A stretch of 64,000 nt of DNA. Source: Formicarius rufipectus (lineage: Eukaryota; Chordata; Aves; Passeriformes; Formicariidae). Location: assembly GCA_013399695.1 (NCBI GenBank), contig VXAU01001757.1:1955616-2019615 (forward strand). The letters are read 5' to 3'. The notes beneath the pieces were generated by a model that saw only the letters and a list, made by a program, of their open reading frames with translations, ran no database searches and was not told the origin of the DNA. The position numbers and the translations under genes were made by a program. Positions 12,701-24,489 of the stretch are shown one piece after another; position 1 is the first letter of the stretch, and each line of letters starts with the position of its first letter.

Positions 12701-15225
12701 CCTGTTTGGGCAAGGAAGTGTGTATACAGAATTTTTGTGCTACTTGGCTTCTGATACACCCACCTGGTGCTCCAGGTGACACACAGACTGAAGATCCCAA
12801 GTAATCCACTTGCTGATTTTTCCTGAAAGTGTCCAGCCAGCTCCCTCTCCTTGGGAAAGGACATCCATCTTTCAGGAGGTGGAACTATCCTAGTGTTTGT
12901 CTCTGTAGAAGGTGACTAGACCTGCTTTCTCCTGCCCCTGCTTTCTTCTCCTCCTCTGCCCATCCCACCTCCCCGTTGGGAGGAGAGGTCTGTGAAGGAG
13001 CCATTTTAGAAAAATTACTTCACAATCTGAGCAGTGCCCTGAACTATAAAAATACCTTATCATTTTAAGGGATCTGTTTCCCAAGGAGAGACATTTAAAA
13101 ATGCAAAGAGGTTCTAAAGCACTTGGCTAGTTCTCCTGAAACCCAGGGTGATGCTCACCCCTCGAGGCCGGCGCTCACTCCCTGGCGTGCCTGTGCAGAG
13201 AGGCAGGTGCTGTGAAGTGAACGCTCCTCTCTCCTTTGTTGTGGAGCCTGCCTGGATTTGCCACGCCCTTCAAGTCACCTGAACGGGTCACACTGTCCTT
13301 ATGCTCCTGTCACAGCTTGCAGGGAAGACAAGTGCATTCCCTCAGTCCCTTTGTGTGTGTGACAATCCAGCTCTGTCCCAGTGCCCACCCCCTGTGCCAG
13401 GCTGCCCTCTGCTCTGCTCCCAGCCCTCAGCTCCTGCAGAAACTCACAGACAAAGGAAAACTTGCAGTTGCCACTGTTACCTGTACAGGAAGGAGGTCGT
13501 AGGGGTGGTTTTGCAAAAATGAAATGTTTCCTCTTTGCACAAGTCTTATCTAGTGCCCTAATTGCTCCCGGGGCTGCTCTGCTGCCGTGGTGTCTGTCTG
13601 AGGTGTGCTGGCTGTTGTGGGGAGAGACATCCCCACCCCAACCTCACCGGTGACACAGAAAAGAAAGCAGAGGGATGCAGAAGGAGGGCACTGACTGGGC
13701 ACCTGCTCCCTTCTGCTGTGAGACCTGGATTAAAGTGTCAGCAGAACCCATCTGACCACGTTTCCATGTGCCAGCATTTCCTGCCTGCCCAGGGACCGTC
13801 TGCTGGCACTGCAGGTATAACACACCCTTTGCCTTGCCCACCCAGCTGCCTCCCTCGTGCCTCCTCAGCTGCAGTGAAAAATTAAGCCAGTGGTTATCAC
13901 ACACAGCAGCTCCTCTCAGTAGCCCTTGGCTGTGTCATTAGATACTTCAGGTCTGCTCAGGCTCCAAGTGAAGCTCAGGTGTCACTGTGCAGGCAGGGGC
14001 ACTCTGAGCACCAGCACCTCTGCTAAGATGAGCTCTGCCTGGGACTGGGGATTAAATGTTTGGGTATTTTTCCACCCTGGTGCTTAGTGAAAGCTTTCAA
14101 AGGTGGCTCCTTTGGATGTGTGGTGGGAATAGACCCTCTAAGGATTGTAATGGTCCTGCAGGAGCCAGGCTGGGTTTTCAGACACGGAGCCTCACATGGG
14201 GCTGGGGCGGTGATGGAGAGATGGCTCGTGTGGCAGCGGGTGCAGGCTGGCACCTGGACCAGAACCATGCAGGGTTCAGGGCTGAGCAGTGCTGCCTGCC
14301 CTAATGCAAAAGATCTGCTCATCCCCTGCCTATCCCTGGGTTTTCTGCGTCAGGACATCCCTGTGGTCTGCATGAAAACCTGTCTCGCTTAATCCATCCT
14401 TAACACAGTGCTGGGCTAGTGTTTTGTGACTGTTACCTTCAGAAAAGCTTCAAAATCAAAGCTTAAAAATCCTTTAACAGATATTAATAGTTGGACCATA
14501 AAATGCTTGTGCCTTTTGGGTAGACTTTTTTCTCACCCTTTATCAGGCCTGTCTCTTGTTGGTTTTGAGGATCTGGAGTAAGTGGGGAACAGAAGACTTT
14601 CACAGCTTTCCTCATGCATGGCCACAGCAGCAGCTTTCATGGACCAGCAGCTCTGTTTCCTCTGACATGAGGAAAGAGTTGGCTCTTCCTTCTTCCTGAC
14701 ACCTTCCTGTCCTCTTTCAAAAGTGACCCCTGTGCCTCTCTTGGCTGAGCCAGGAGGTTCTAGAGAAGTGGCTTTTCAGTAAAACCCCAAAGCACTTCCA
14801 AAGCAAACTCCTGTGCCTCAACACAGGGGAGGGGACTGGGAAAGAAGAGAGGGCTGGAGGGCAAAATCTGTGCATCAAGGCACCCCTATCACACCCATCC
14901 CTCTTGCACCCTGCCCTTCATCTCTGCGGGATGTACAAGAGGGGCTCTGATGCTTGAAGTTACATTCCTTCACCTTATTTTTAATCGTGGCAGCACCAGC
15001 TGGATGGATGGCAGCACCATGGAGGGGCTGTGGCTGGGCACCCGCGGTGCTGCTCCGAACCTGGGTGTCTCATCTCTCCAAGAAAGCCTCCCCCAGGAAC
15101 ACTCTCCCACCTGCTCTCCCATTCCTGGTGTTTCTCACTCAGAGATGACTCCTGTCCAGCTGTGTGTGAGCAATTTCCTTTGGGCTGGATGAACAGGCAG
15201 TAGCCCCATCTGCCTGCACTTTGCT

Positions 15226-15252
15226 GGCTCCCACCACCGGTCGGTGGGAGCC
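15226..15252. repeat. Perfect 10-bp inverted repeat with a 7-base loop
   Basis: GGCTCCCACC (15226-15235) pairs exactly with GGTGGGAGCC (15243-15252). The loop ACCGGTC itself contains the palindrome ACCGGT. It is a strong GC-rich hairpin in intronic RNA. No gene or terminator role is implied in this genome. Confidence 0.85.
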
Positions 15253-17244
15253 TCTGCTGACAGGTAAAAATGGAATCGAATGGAAGGGAATTGAAAGTCA
15301 AAGGGCTCTGTAATAATTCGAGAGTGCCTGAGGCACCACGCTGAAGGCCTGGCATTCTAAATAAGGGTAATGCACTAGAGCCTGAGTTGCAGTGAAAAGC
15401 AGCTGCAGGGACATGGAGCACACTGAGCTTCTTTGAGGTGTGTGGAGTCAGACTGCGATCTGTAGGCAGCACAGGCAAATCAATATCCACCCCCTGACGT
15501 GTACAGGGGCCCTAAAGCCTGGGATTAGAAAGGTTGAAGGGATGTGGGGATGGTGGAGAGGGCTCCAGAGCTGAGACTGAGAGAACTGTGTTGGAACAGC
15601 CCAACCCTTCTGTTGTCTGGAAGTGTTTCCATGGGCTGGGGTCGGGAAGGGGCTGACTGTCCTCCCTCCTCACCCGCCTCATCTCCTGGACCATCTCTGG
15701 ATGATTAAGTCTACTGACCTCTTGCTGTGTTTCACAATGATTACCTAAAGTATTCTCTTTAAAAAAACCCAGCATATTCCTGAATAAAGTTAGTGGGAGG
15801 ACAGAAAGAATCCAAAATCCGGGCTCAATTCAGTGTTCCTGACATTAACTGGAGGAAAACCAGTACCATCACTGAGCCTGTGAAGGTAACACAAGCTCAT
15901 GGCAAAGCACATGGGCTTCCCCAGAAGGACTTGAACCCATTCAGAGGATCAAGCAGGGAGGTGAAAGGGTTGGCATTGTTGCCTGCTTGCTCAGGTTCAG
16001 CAAATGCTCTGGGTTACTTTGGGACAGCTGGTACAATGACATGGGTCTGATGACTCAGTGGTTAAATGTGATGGCAGTGAGAGCCTTTCTTCTGTTGGGA
16101 CTCACTATCTGATTTCAAATGCTAGTGGCTGAATTCACCAGCTCAATTAATTTGTTCCTTTACATCCCTCTCATCCACTGAGTTGTGTGTATCTTGCTTT
16201 GGACCATGTGTGGGATGACAAATCATTTTTATGCAAAGGCAAGTGGGGTTGAGAAGAGCACCAGGGGAATGGGTGCCACGTTCCTCTGCACTAGGGGTGA
16301 GGATGTCCCCACTTGTCATACTGCCTCCGAACTGTATCCAGCAGGGAGAGTTTTAAGGGTAAATGAGTGTATGTCTTCAAGCTCACAAGCTCAAATGTAT
16401 GTGGGGAGGCTTCCAGGTCTTTGAGAAACCAGGGATGCTGGTGTTCATGAGGGAAGGGTTTCTGGGGTGTGTGATGGCTGCTCACAGTTGCCAAAATCAT
16501 CAACAGGCTCAGTCCTGCACAGGACAGGGTCTGTGCAAAACCCTTTGCAGCTCTTTGGCCAAGGCTCTGTGAAGGTGGGAACAGCAGCTGGCGTGGCTTT
16601 CAGCACTCGTGGTGCCCCACTGGCAGTGTGGGATGGGGCTAGGGCCACGGTGGCTCTGAAGGTTGGGTGTCCTGGGGCTGCACAGAGCCATGTCTGCTCA
16701 CAGCAGTGACAGAGCAGGTGGCTGTGCTGGTGTTGTCTGTCACCTGCCTTCCATGGTGTGGATGGTGAGGTGGTGCCAGCTGGCGAGCACCCAGTGGAGG
16801 GATGCTCTGCCTCTGTGCCTGTCCTCACCCCTTTGCCTCTCCAAGGCCATGGGAGAGGCTCTCCAGCTGAATGAGGAGGTTCTCTTGGTTTTTGTGTTCC
16901 TGTGGAGCCTGGGATCTGCCCTCAGATTCCTCTGATTGTCAGGGGCCCCTGAGGGCCAGCTCAGCTCCCACCACATCTCTGTGTCTTTGAGGTGGCTGGT
17001 GCAAGGAGCACGCCTGAACCTGGCTGCTTGTTTTTCTCCTTCCAGGTGTTTTGAGCAAAGACTAAAACCAGCCAAACCCACCTTACTGCAAATCCCATTT
17101 TGCCCATCAATCATCAGATGTGGCTGGCAATGAGTGCAGAGTGCCCCAGCCTGCACACTCCCATGGACCACGCCTAGACCAAGGCTGCCTGAAGCCTTCC
17201 TCCATCCAGCACCATCCCTGGACACACACCATGTCTTGGATTTG

Positions 17245-17320
17245 GCAGGACTGGGTTAATGATTGGACTTGATCTCTTACAGGGATTTTCTACCCCAAAC
17301 AGTTCCATGATTCTGTGTCC
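17245..17320 (+). mobile_element. Short CR1 3' tail, different subfamily
   Basis: 'GGGTTAATGATTGGACTTGA', 'TCTCTTACAGGGATTTTCTA' and 'CCAAACAGTTCCATGATTCTGTG' match a CR1 3' end of the 'GATGATTGGACTTGATGATC' type. This differs from the 'CCATGGCAGGGGG' type of the other copies. Confidence 0.8.
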
Positions 17321-18329
17321 CAGCAGACACGCACAGCGCTGGAGCCACCCTTGAAATGCCCTGCAGGTGCAGCACTGTGTTCTCACAGACAGGGGCTTTG
17401 AAAGGAGATGATCAGAGGGAGCTTGTCATCTTTTTTCACCCCCTTTCTTAAGCTTCTGAGCTTCTCCATTACATTTTACGAGCTGCAGCTGCGTTTGTGT
17501 GCTGCCCCAGGGAGTACTGTACGGGGAGTAGGCGAGGAGGTGTAGAAGGGAAGGAACATGTTAAAAAATGAGCAGAGGGGAAGGGGAAGAAAAAAACCTG
17601 AGCTAATGATTGGGATTAAAAAAACCCCCACCATGCTGCCACCAAAAGACCCAAACCCTTAGAACTCTTTGGGCCTGTTTGACTGCAGAATAGTCCCCTG
17701 GGGAGCAAGGGGGAAGCCCCATTACTGGAGTCATTTCAGAACTAGTCTGCACAGAGTGTGATAATCTATTCCGCAGGGAGCAATCCTGTGCTGGCAAGGG
17801 CACTGGGGAGAGCTCTCTGTTTATGACTTTCTGCATAAATTTGGTTTATTAGCATAAGTGGTAGCTAGCACTGAAGAATCTCTAAACTAACACTTCAGAG
17901 GAGGTTCTCTCTCTGGAGAACATTAACTCAGAAGAGCCCCTGGAATAACAGCAGGAGGAATGGGGTTGCAGGATGAGGGGTGATGAATGGGAAAGAAGAG
18001 GACACCACAGTTGTAAAAGGAAATATAACCCCTAAACAGACCTCCAGCTTTTCCTCTGCCAACAAGATTAAGACACTGAGTTGTGCAGGTGAGCTGATGA
18101 AGCCTGGCTGCAGGGTGCAGGTCCTGCTGGGATGAAGCAAGTGGGGAGGGAAAAGGCAGAAGGAGCCTGGATCTGTGTACTGGAAATTACTCACTGTCTT
18201 CTCACCCATCACACCAAGGTTTTGGTCCTTGTAGAAAAGGAGCCCAGCAGGTCCCAGGGTCTGAGCAGTGCTGGGGGGAAGCACAAGGAGGGTTTGGTTA
18301 TCCAGGGAACTGTGCAGGGATGAGCAGCT

Positions 18330-18860
18330 GTAAGCAGAACGGCTTATTTTAATAATGACCTTCAAGAATGAAATAAAAATACAATAATCATGGTAGATTA
18401 GTGAGAACAAGCCAATTAAATACAAAACAGGCTTTGTAAAACGCCATGGCAGATAAGACAGGGCTGCACCTCCCGAGGAACTGATGAGTGTTGAAGCATT
18501 GCATAAGGTGGGGGGGAGCTGGGGGGAGGCAGTATTTCAAGCCTGGCAGCCATCCTGGGAAAAGGCAGAGGTGAAAAGGCCAATTCTGCCTTCAGTGAAA
18601 CCCAGTGGGAGGGGGGCGAGGAGGGAAGAGATGGGTAGGATGCCCAGGAGCCCAAAGGCATGGAGTAACAATCCTCCAACTTTAATATCTGCTGTTCCAT
18701 TTTATATTCATCATGTCAGCATAATCTGCTTTTATGGGAATCGTCTTGGTCCCCAACCAAATGCATTTAGGCCCTTTTGCTTTTAAGTTTGATTGTAATA
18801 CAAGTTGAAGACTTCAATGAAATGTTTATATGTAAGGTTTGTAGCAACAGCAAAGGGGAA
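18330..18860. promoter_or_regulatory. Two AT-rich candidate regulatory blocks
   Basis: 18330-18430 ('TTATTTTAATAATGACCTTC', 'ACAATAATCATGGTAGATTA') and 18665-18860 ('TTTTATATTCATCATGTCAG', 'CATAATCTGCTTTTATGGG', 'GTTTGATTGTAATACAAG') stand out from the GC-rich purine-heavy sequence between them. No repeat match is seen. Confidence 0.28.
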
Positions 18861-21849
18861 AATGGAATTAGAGAATTGTTTGGAAAGAATCTTGCTGTGG
18901 TTACTGCCGTCCCTTGCCTTGTCCTAGATGGGTGACCTGCTGATGGGCATGAGCCCAGGTTGGGGACAGAGCTCTGGGAAGGGTTTAGTTGCATTGCTTG
19001 ATTTATTTCCAAGGAAAATGTTGGAAATTGTTTTATGAGGCACAGGGCTTGAGAAAGGGCAGAAAAAGTGAAAATGCTCTGTGTCCCCTTTTCTTAAATT
19101 CAGACCACCACCAGGTGATGCTGGAGGCTAGTGGGTTCTGCCCCCGGGGCTCAGCTGAGCTGAGTGATGAGAAACGAGGGGCAGGTGTAAGGAGTTACAG
19201 AGGCAGCCAAGGGTGGTTGGAGTGGAGGTATTTCAGCTGGTGTTGAAAAGGGGAACAAGCTCCTTGAGGCCCCTTTTCTGGAGAACTATTGTTTCCTGGG
19301 CTCTTTGGACAGGGAGAAGCAAAGAAACCTGGCTGGCTGCTGTGGGAAATAAGGACTCTTGTTGTCCCTTCTCTGCCGATGGCTGTTGAGAACACTGAGC
19401 AGGTAGGAAGATGCCATGGTTGATGTTTTATGAACTGTTTGGTTGTTTTACTTGGTGTTTTACCCACAGAGCTGTGTTTGAACCCCATCTGGGAGCTCCC
19501 CGTCTGCTGGCTATTGTGATTTTAAACAACTGTAGCCCACAAGTGCTTTTCCATTGCTGCCCATTTAAAACCTCAGCTATATCTCATTCAGTTTTGGTGC
19601 AGGAATGCCCTAAATTTGTTCCAAAACTGTTGGAAAGCTCTGATAAGAGGCAATCTTGCTGCAGACTATTACATCCCTTCTGATGAACAGGCTATCACTG
19701 TTCTAAGTACTGTGTGGATAGTGCAGTGACAATGCATGTCCAGTGAAACACAGGCAGTGGAGTATTTGTGTCAAGTATATGAGGCCAAGCAACATCCTTG
19801 TGTTTGGATATTGAGGAATTCAGCAGCTACAGGGCTTGAAAAAGTGTTGTTTTTTTTTTATTGTGAGTAGTGAATCTGATGAGTGCTTGGGGTAGTAAGT
19901 GTCCTGCAATGAGCACACAAGTGTTTATAAATGCATGGGAACAGGTACCCAGGCTTGGCAAGTCAGTGTTTGACACAAACTGCCTGGTTTGCTTAAAATC
20001 ACAAAATGAATGTTAAATTGAAGTTTCTACTTTTGGAAGAGACCTTTTGAAAATGAAACAGGCTTATCTTCAGTCTAGGCTAAAATCCAAAAACTTGCCT
20101 CTATTTCAGAACTCCTGAGAAATGTTCTCTGTGATCCTTTTAAACATCCCATGCAAAAATGTGTGTGTAAGGGAAAAAAAATTTTGGAGTTTTTTTTTTT
20201 TCCTTTCCCCCTGCTTCCCTAATGTGATGTAGCCTTTGGAACTGCAGCAGTGGGGTGGTGGCACCTATATGGGGTCTGTGCTGTGGGTGATACAGCCTCC
20301 TCCCTGAGCTCTTTTGGGACAGTCTGCTGCAGGGATGTGTGTGATGAGTGTGTAATACTGAAAATCATCCTCTCCTGTGGGTGTCTGTCCCCCTGGACAG
20401 ACTTAGGATTATGGCTTTGCATAACAGAGTCTGTCCCTTGATGCTTCTGTGTTCTCCCATGGCCCGTTTCCCTCTGTGTGGATGATCTTGGATTTCTGCT
20501 GCAGAGATGAGTGAGTGCTTTTGCTCCTAAAAGTAGCATTTGTTTTGATTTTAATTAGACAAGGAGCTGCTTTTCGGTACAGACCTTTGAAGTATTGCTG
20601 GGAAGATGACTGCAACTAAGGAGCCTTGATATTCCTCTCATTTTGTTCTTTTACTGCTGTAAGAAGCCTTCTGCTTTAGCCTTTTTTGGAGTGAAGGGAC
20701 ACAAGACTCATTCCATTGGATTCCCAGATGTTGCAGAAGCCGCTGTTTTGCAGTGAGAGCTTCAGGGCTGTTGTGATTTCCAGGGTACAGAGAGTGCAAG
20801 CAACACTTCTTGCTCCTGATTTGCTCCAGCAAACATTTGTTCATGTGAAAGGAGAGAAGGGTTGTTGGGAGAGATGTCATGGCAGTGACAGAGATGGGAC
20901 AGGGAGCTCACAGGTGCCCTCATGATGAATCCATGTGTGGTCAGGAGCTGTTTGGGTGCTCAGGAGCTCACAGGGCTTGGGGGATAAGGACTGGATCTGG
21001 GGGGTAGAGGCAGGGAACAAACCCCTCTGATGAGATTGTGGTGCCACTGCAGCAGCTCAGGTGTGTCAGCAGGGTAAAAAGACAGGTGCTGAATCAGGGG
21101 GTTGGCAGTAATGGGGTGACACTGTCCCTGCAGTCAGGGGGGATCCTGTAGGACCTGTGGTGTGATGGAAGCTGCTCTGTGAGCAAGTTGGTTGGCTCTG
21201 TTGTGATCCATGATAGAAAGCCTGGAGCTCAACTACTGGAAAATCATTTCAGGGGTAATAAAAACTGTTCCCAAAGGATTGAGAGGTTTTTTTTGTTGAG
21301 TTGGGATGTGGGTGTGTAGAAGTGGAAGTGCCAAATCTTGTAGCCTGAGTGGCTGCTCACCAGCCAGCACCCAAGTGTCTTGAAGCATCTCTTCCTGCAA
21401 GGTGTGGGTGGCTCCTCAGGACAGACTCAGCCAGGTTTTGTTCTCCTCGGATGTACTTTTGCCCAGCTGGGTTCAGGATAACGAGATGTAAAATGCTATC
21501 ACCATCCCCTAGAGGCTTTGCCAACAGAGGAACGAGCCCTATTGTCCCTGCTAACCCTCTGAGGCCAAGGTGTGCAGGAGAAGGACCTTGTCTCTGCTCC
21601 CACCATGGTGCCAGAAGTATCTGAGCTCATGCTGTTGGCTGTTCTGGAGCAGACATTCTTGCAGACAGGGGCTTCAGGGTCTGTTACAGCTGTTGCTCTT
21701 CCCAAACAGGAGGGAATTGAATTTGGGTCTTCCTCAAGTCAGCTGACTGCTAAAGCTGTGGGCCCAGTGACTAAGAGGACCTCAATTGCTTCTCATTGCT
21801 TATATCACAAATGGAAAAACAAACACAAAAAGACAGGGGTTGGAAGAAC

Positions 21850-21909
21850 AAATATTTTTGTTGTTGGTTTTTTTTGTTTTGTTTTTTTTTTGGGGGGGGT
21901 AGGGGGAGA
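21850..21909. repeat. T-rich tract running into a G-run
   Basis: TTG/TTTTG-rich sequence with runs of 8-10 T passes directly into GGGGGGGG, TA and GGGGG. It is low-complexity sequence, probably length-variable. Confidence 0.8.
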
Positions 21910-22756
21910 AGGGTGTTTGATTCACCTGCCAAACTGCCAAATCTGTTCTGTGCAGAGATCCCTTTGCAATGATGGGCAGCTGAGGAGCTGTCAGTGCTCC
22001 TGGCCCAGGCAGGAGCTGCAGCTGAGGCTGGGGCTGCTGCCTCTGCTGGGGCTGCCCTTTGGGTTGTCCAAGCCCCTCGGTGTGGTGCCCTAGGTCAGGG
22101 GAAGCTGCTGGAGTGGGTATGTGTGCTGGGATGCTCCCAGTGTGCTTCTGGAGTAAATCAGGATTGGCTGGGGTGCAAACCCAACAGAAGCTGCAGAAAA
22201 TGACTGATAGATGCAGCCCCAAGGTCAATAGATATTTATGTTCCTGCTGGTGCTCGTGGTGTGTGCTGGGAACATCCCTGTTCAATACAGCTGTGGTGCT
22301 GCCTGGCACCTGGAGGAAGGTTTCCACTAGGGCCAGCAAAGCGTGTGCTGGTGTCTGTTCTGCACTGACTTGTCCCCCCCTGTGCTGAGCCACAAAGCTC
22401 CCTTGGGCTTGGCTGCAGATCCCTGGGAGCCCCTTCCAGCCTGTCTCCTTGGAGAGCTATAGGAGGTTAAAGGCAACCTGTGTAATGTGTTATTTACTGT
22501 TGCTGCCTTCCTAGTCTAGAAATCCCAAGGCATTCTGCAGCCCCTTGCTTTTTATTAAGGAAGATAAATGTTACTGTTCCAATATGGGGGAAATAACAGG
22601 CAGAGGCTAAAAGAATGCTCCAGCTCATCCTGTAGATGATGATGTGGAAGCAGTGCTGGGGTAAAACTCCATCCCAATTTCCTGGATCATTTAGAATAAT
22701 ACCTCTGAGCATGGTGGAAGAAAACTGACCCTCAGCTGTGTGTTTTGTCCCTGCAG

Positions 22757-22944
22757 AGATGTCGGGGACCGTGGCTGACATTTCGCTGGTGCACTGGAAG
22801 CAGCAGTGGCTGGAGAATGGCACTCTGTACTTCCACGTCTCCATGAGCAGTGCTGAGCAGCTCTCCAGGGCCACCCCTCCCAGCCTCCAGGAGCCTTCAG
22901 AGATAGTGGAGGAGCAGATGCACATTCTTCACATCTCAGTCATG
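22757..22944 (+). CDS. ASTN2: ASTN2 internal coding exon (probably exon 2), end of the N-terminal ectodomain
   Basis: Astrotactin-2 is a neuronal membrane protein involved in glial-guided migration and in trafficking of surface proteins, including its paralogue ASTN1. The exon is bounded by a pyrimidine-rich acceptor ending CTGCAG at 22751-22756 and a textbook donor, ATG|GTGAGT, at 22945. The first codon (Glu) is split after its first base, so the exon enters in phase 1, and it ends on a complete codon (phase 0). It contributes 63 residues, beginning E-MSGTVADISLVHW and ending HILHISVM, which I recognise as the vertebrate ASTN2 segment just before the first membrane helix. An N-glycosylation sequon, Asn-Gly-Thr, lies at 22816-22824, which fits an extracellular location. 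The ATG at 22759 is an internal methionine, not a start. The wording fits ASTN2 better than ASTN1, from memory of the family. There is no frameshift or stop. Confidence 0.93.
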
Positions 22945-23110
22945 GTGAGTCCAATGCCAATGGTGTTGGAGGGAGAACTCCCTTGGAGGAGGGGCTGGCA
23001 ATCAGGTCATGGTGGGAGGGGGTTGATAAGGAGCAGGGTGGCAAGTGGCTGTGTCCCTTCTTGGCTGCATCTCCAGAAAGAGAGACAGGTGTTTGAATGG
23101 GCCATGAAAG

Positions 23111-23124
23111 AAAAAAAAAAAAAA
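23111..23124. repeat. Poly-A tract in the intron after exon 22757-22944
   Basis: Fourteen A residues flanked by GAAAG and GAAG, about 170 bases past the donor site. It is a simple homopolymer. Confidence 0.85.
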
Positions 23125-24469
23125 GAAGTGTTTGGTCTTGTGAGAAAATGAAACAAAATAAAGCAACGGAGCATGAGGAAAAAGCTGTTGGGAGGGTGAC
23201 AAGGGTCTTATGGTTCTTCCTTGTCTCTGCTGGAAAGTGGTGAGATGTCAGTGGAGTATTTCTCCTAGGTCTTGCATTTTGGCTTGTGCAAAAGCGAGAT
23301 TTTTGGCTTGGTCATTTTTCTGAAGCTTTCTGAATTTTACCTGTTTAGTGAATATGGGCTGCAGCATTTCTTGGAAAGGACAAATCTGAACTAAGAGTAA
23401 AAAGATGATCCAGGTGCTTTCAATATCTCTGCCTCAGGTGTTTGTGACCTTTTATTAACAGATTGTGGATGTGCTCTATTGCCTTTTAAAGTGCTTGTTT
23501 CAGTATTGTATGAGGTGGCTGGCAATGTATTTGGATCTGGTCCACCATTCTTCTGTTTTAGAGCTCCATCCGTGAAATGGGACTCAGTGTATTGTCCCTT
23601 GAGTCCCATCAGATAAGCTGCAGAGAAAAAAAGAAGTTAGGTTTATGTATCCAGTGTGCATGCATGTCATCTCTTTGCCCACAGGAAGTCTTTTCTGGGT
23701 TTGGGGATCCTATCACAGCAACTCTGCAAAAGCTGAAACTGTTCATCCCTTGAAATCTGTGCATCATCTCCATGGCTTCTGTCCTTTGTTTTGGGAGGAG
23801 GAACAGAAACAATGCACAGAATCTGTATATTTTTTAAAAAATAATTATTTATTTAACAAGGAGATATTTGGCTTTTATATCTGACTTCTTTTTTAGTGTC
23901 TCAGCCCTTGTCAGTGGAGCTTTAGATTGGGCACTGAGTGTGTGTGTGAGAATAGAGAAAGGCTTTGCATTAAAGCTGTTGGGCAAGATAAGATGTAGGA
24001 TGACAGAAGGGAAAAGAATTGGGGACTGCAGCTTACTGGGTTGGATAGGGAATGGTTCCATGTCCTGCTAAAAATGTATCAGTATTGCTGGGGAAGGGAA
24101 ACATTGAACTGGTGTACTTGGAAAATGAGCCGGAAAATATAAGTGAGAGACAGGCAAGGAAGAAAGGCAACAGAACACACATGTGGGTGTGAAAAGCTCC
24201 ATCCCTGGTGTGAGTGTGGGATGGTTTGGCTGTTGTGGGCAAACCTGAGCCACAGAGAATTGGCCCATCTCTGCAAGGAAACACCTGCTCTGGAGCCTGG
24301 TGATCCCTGCTTGAAGTGGAGACTTTTCTTTAGTGAGGAGGGATTCAGTCCTGGTCCTCAGCCCTTTCTAAAATGCAACAGGATGATTGTAATGGATTGA
24401 TGCTTAGAGAGAAAGTTCCTGGGTAAAGTTCTGTCCAAAACCTTTGCTGCACCTCAGAGCAATGATGCT

Positions 24470-24489
24470 GGGGGGTGGGGGTGGGGGGG
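24470..24489 (+). repeat. Three long G runs, G-quadruplex potential
   Basis: Runs of 6, 5 and 7 G separated by single T residues sit on the coding (non-template) strand, so the intronic RNA would carry them too. Runs this long can supply four G-triplets. Confidence 0.75.

Larger units (their letters stand above)
1..22756 (+). other. ASTN2: ASTN2 upstream intron (3' part, probably intron 1)
   Basis: Everything before the acceptor at 22756 is intronic to ASTN2 as far as can be seen. No exon 1 (signal peptide and Pro/Ala-rich ectodomain) is recognisable, so it lies outside the window. The intron holds CR1 fragments at about 342-666, 2325-2901, 4873-4990, 5385-5462, 9545-9790 and 17245-17320, listed separately. 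Stretches 667-2324, 2902-4872, 5463-9544, 9791-17244 and 17321-22750 carry no gene I can support. They are unique-looking sequence with short A/T simple repeats and a few AT-rich blocks that may be conserved elements. Open frames here, such as 11403-11960 (185 codons) and 21800-22393 on the minus strand (197 codons), have no recognisable domain. Confidence 0.85.

Noticed and set aside
15226..15252. Hairpin as a transcription terminator or tRNA arm
   Set aside because: A hairpin-plus-T-run terminator is a bacterial signal and no T-run follows. No cloverleaf or A/B boxes surround it.
21800..22393. 197-codon minus-strand frame with Gln/Pro/Leu repeats
   Set aside because: The repeats come from low-complexity CTG/CAG-like sequence near 21980-22060, and the frame also translates a poly-T/G tract.
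22738..23151. A 137-codon frame starting with Met at 22738
   Set aside because: The Met lies in the intron before the acceptor, and the frame runs past a perfect donor at 22945. Only 22757-22944 is exon.
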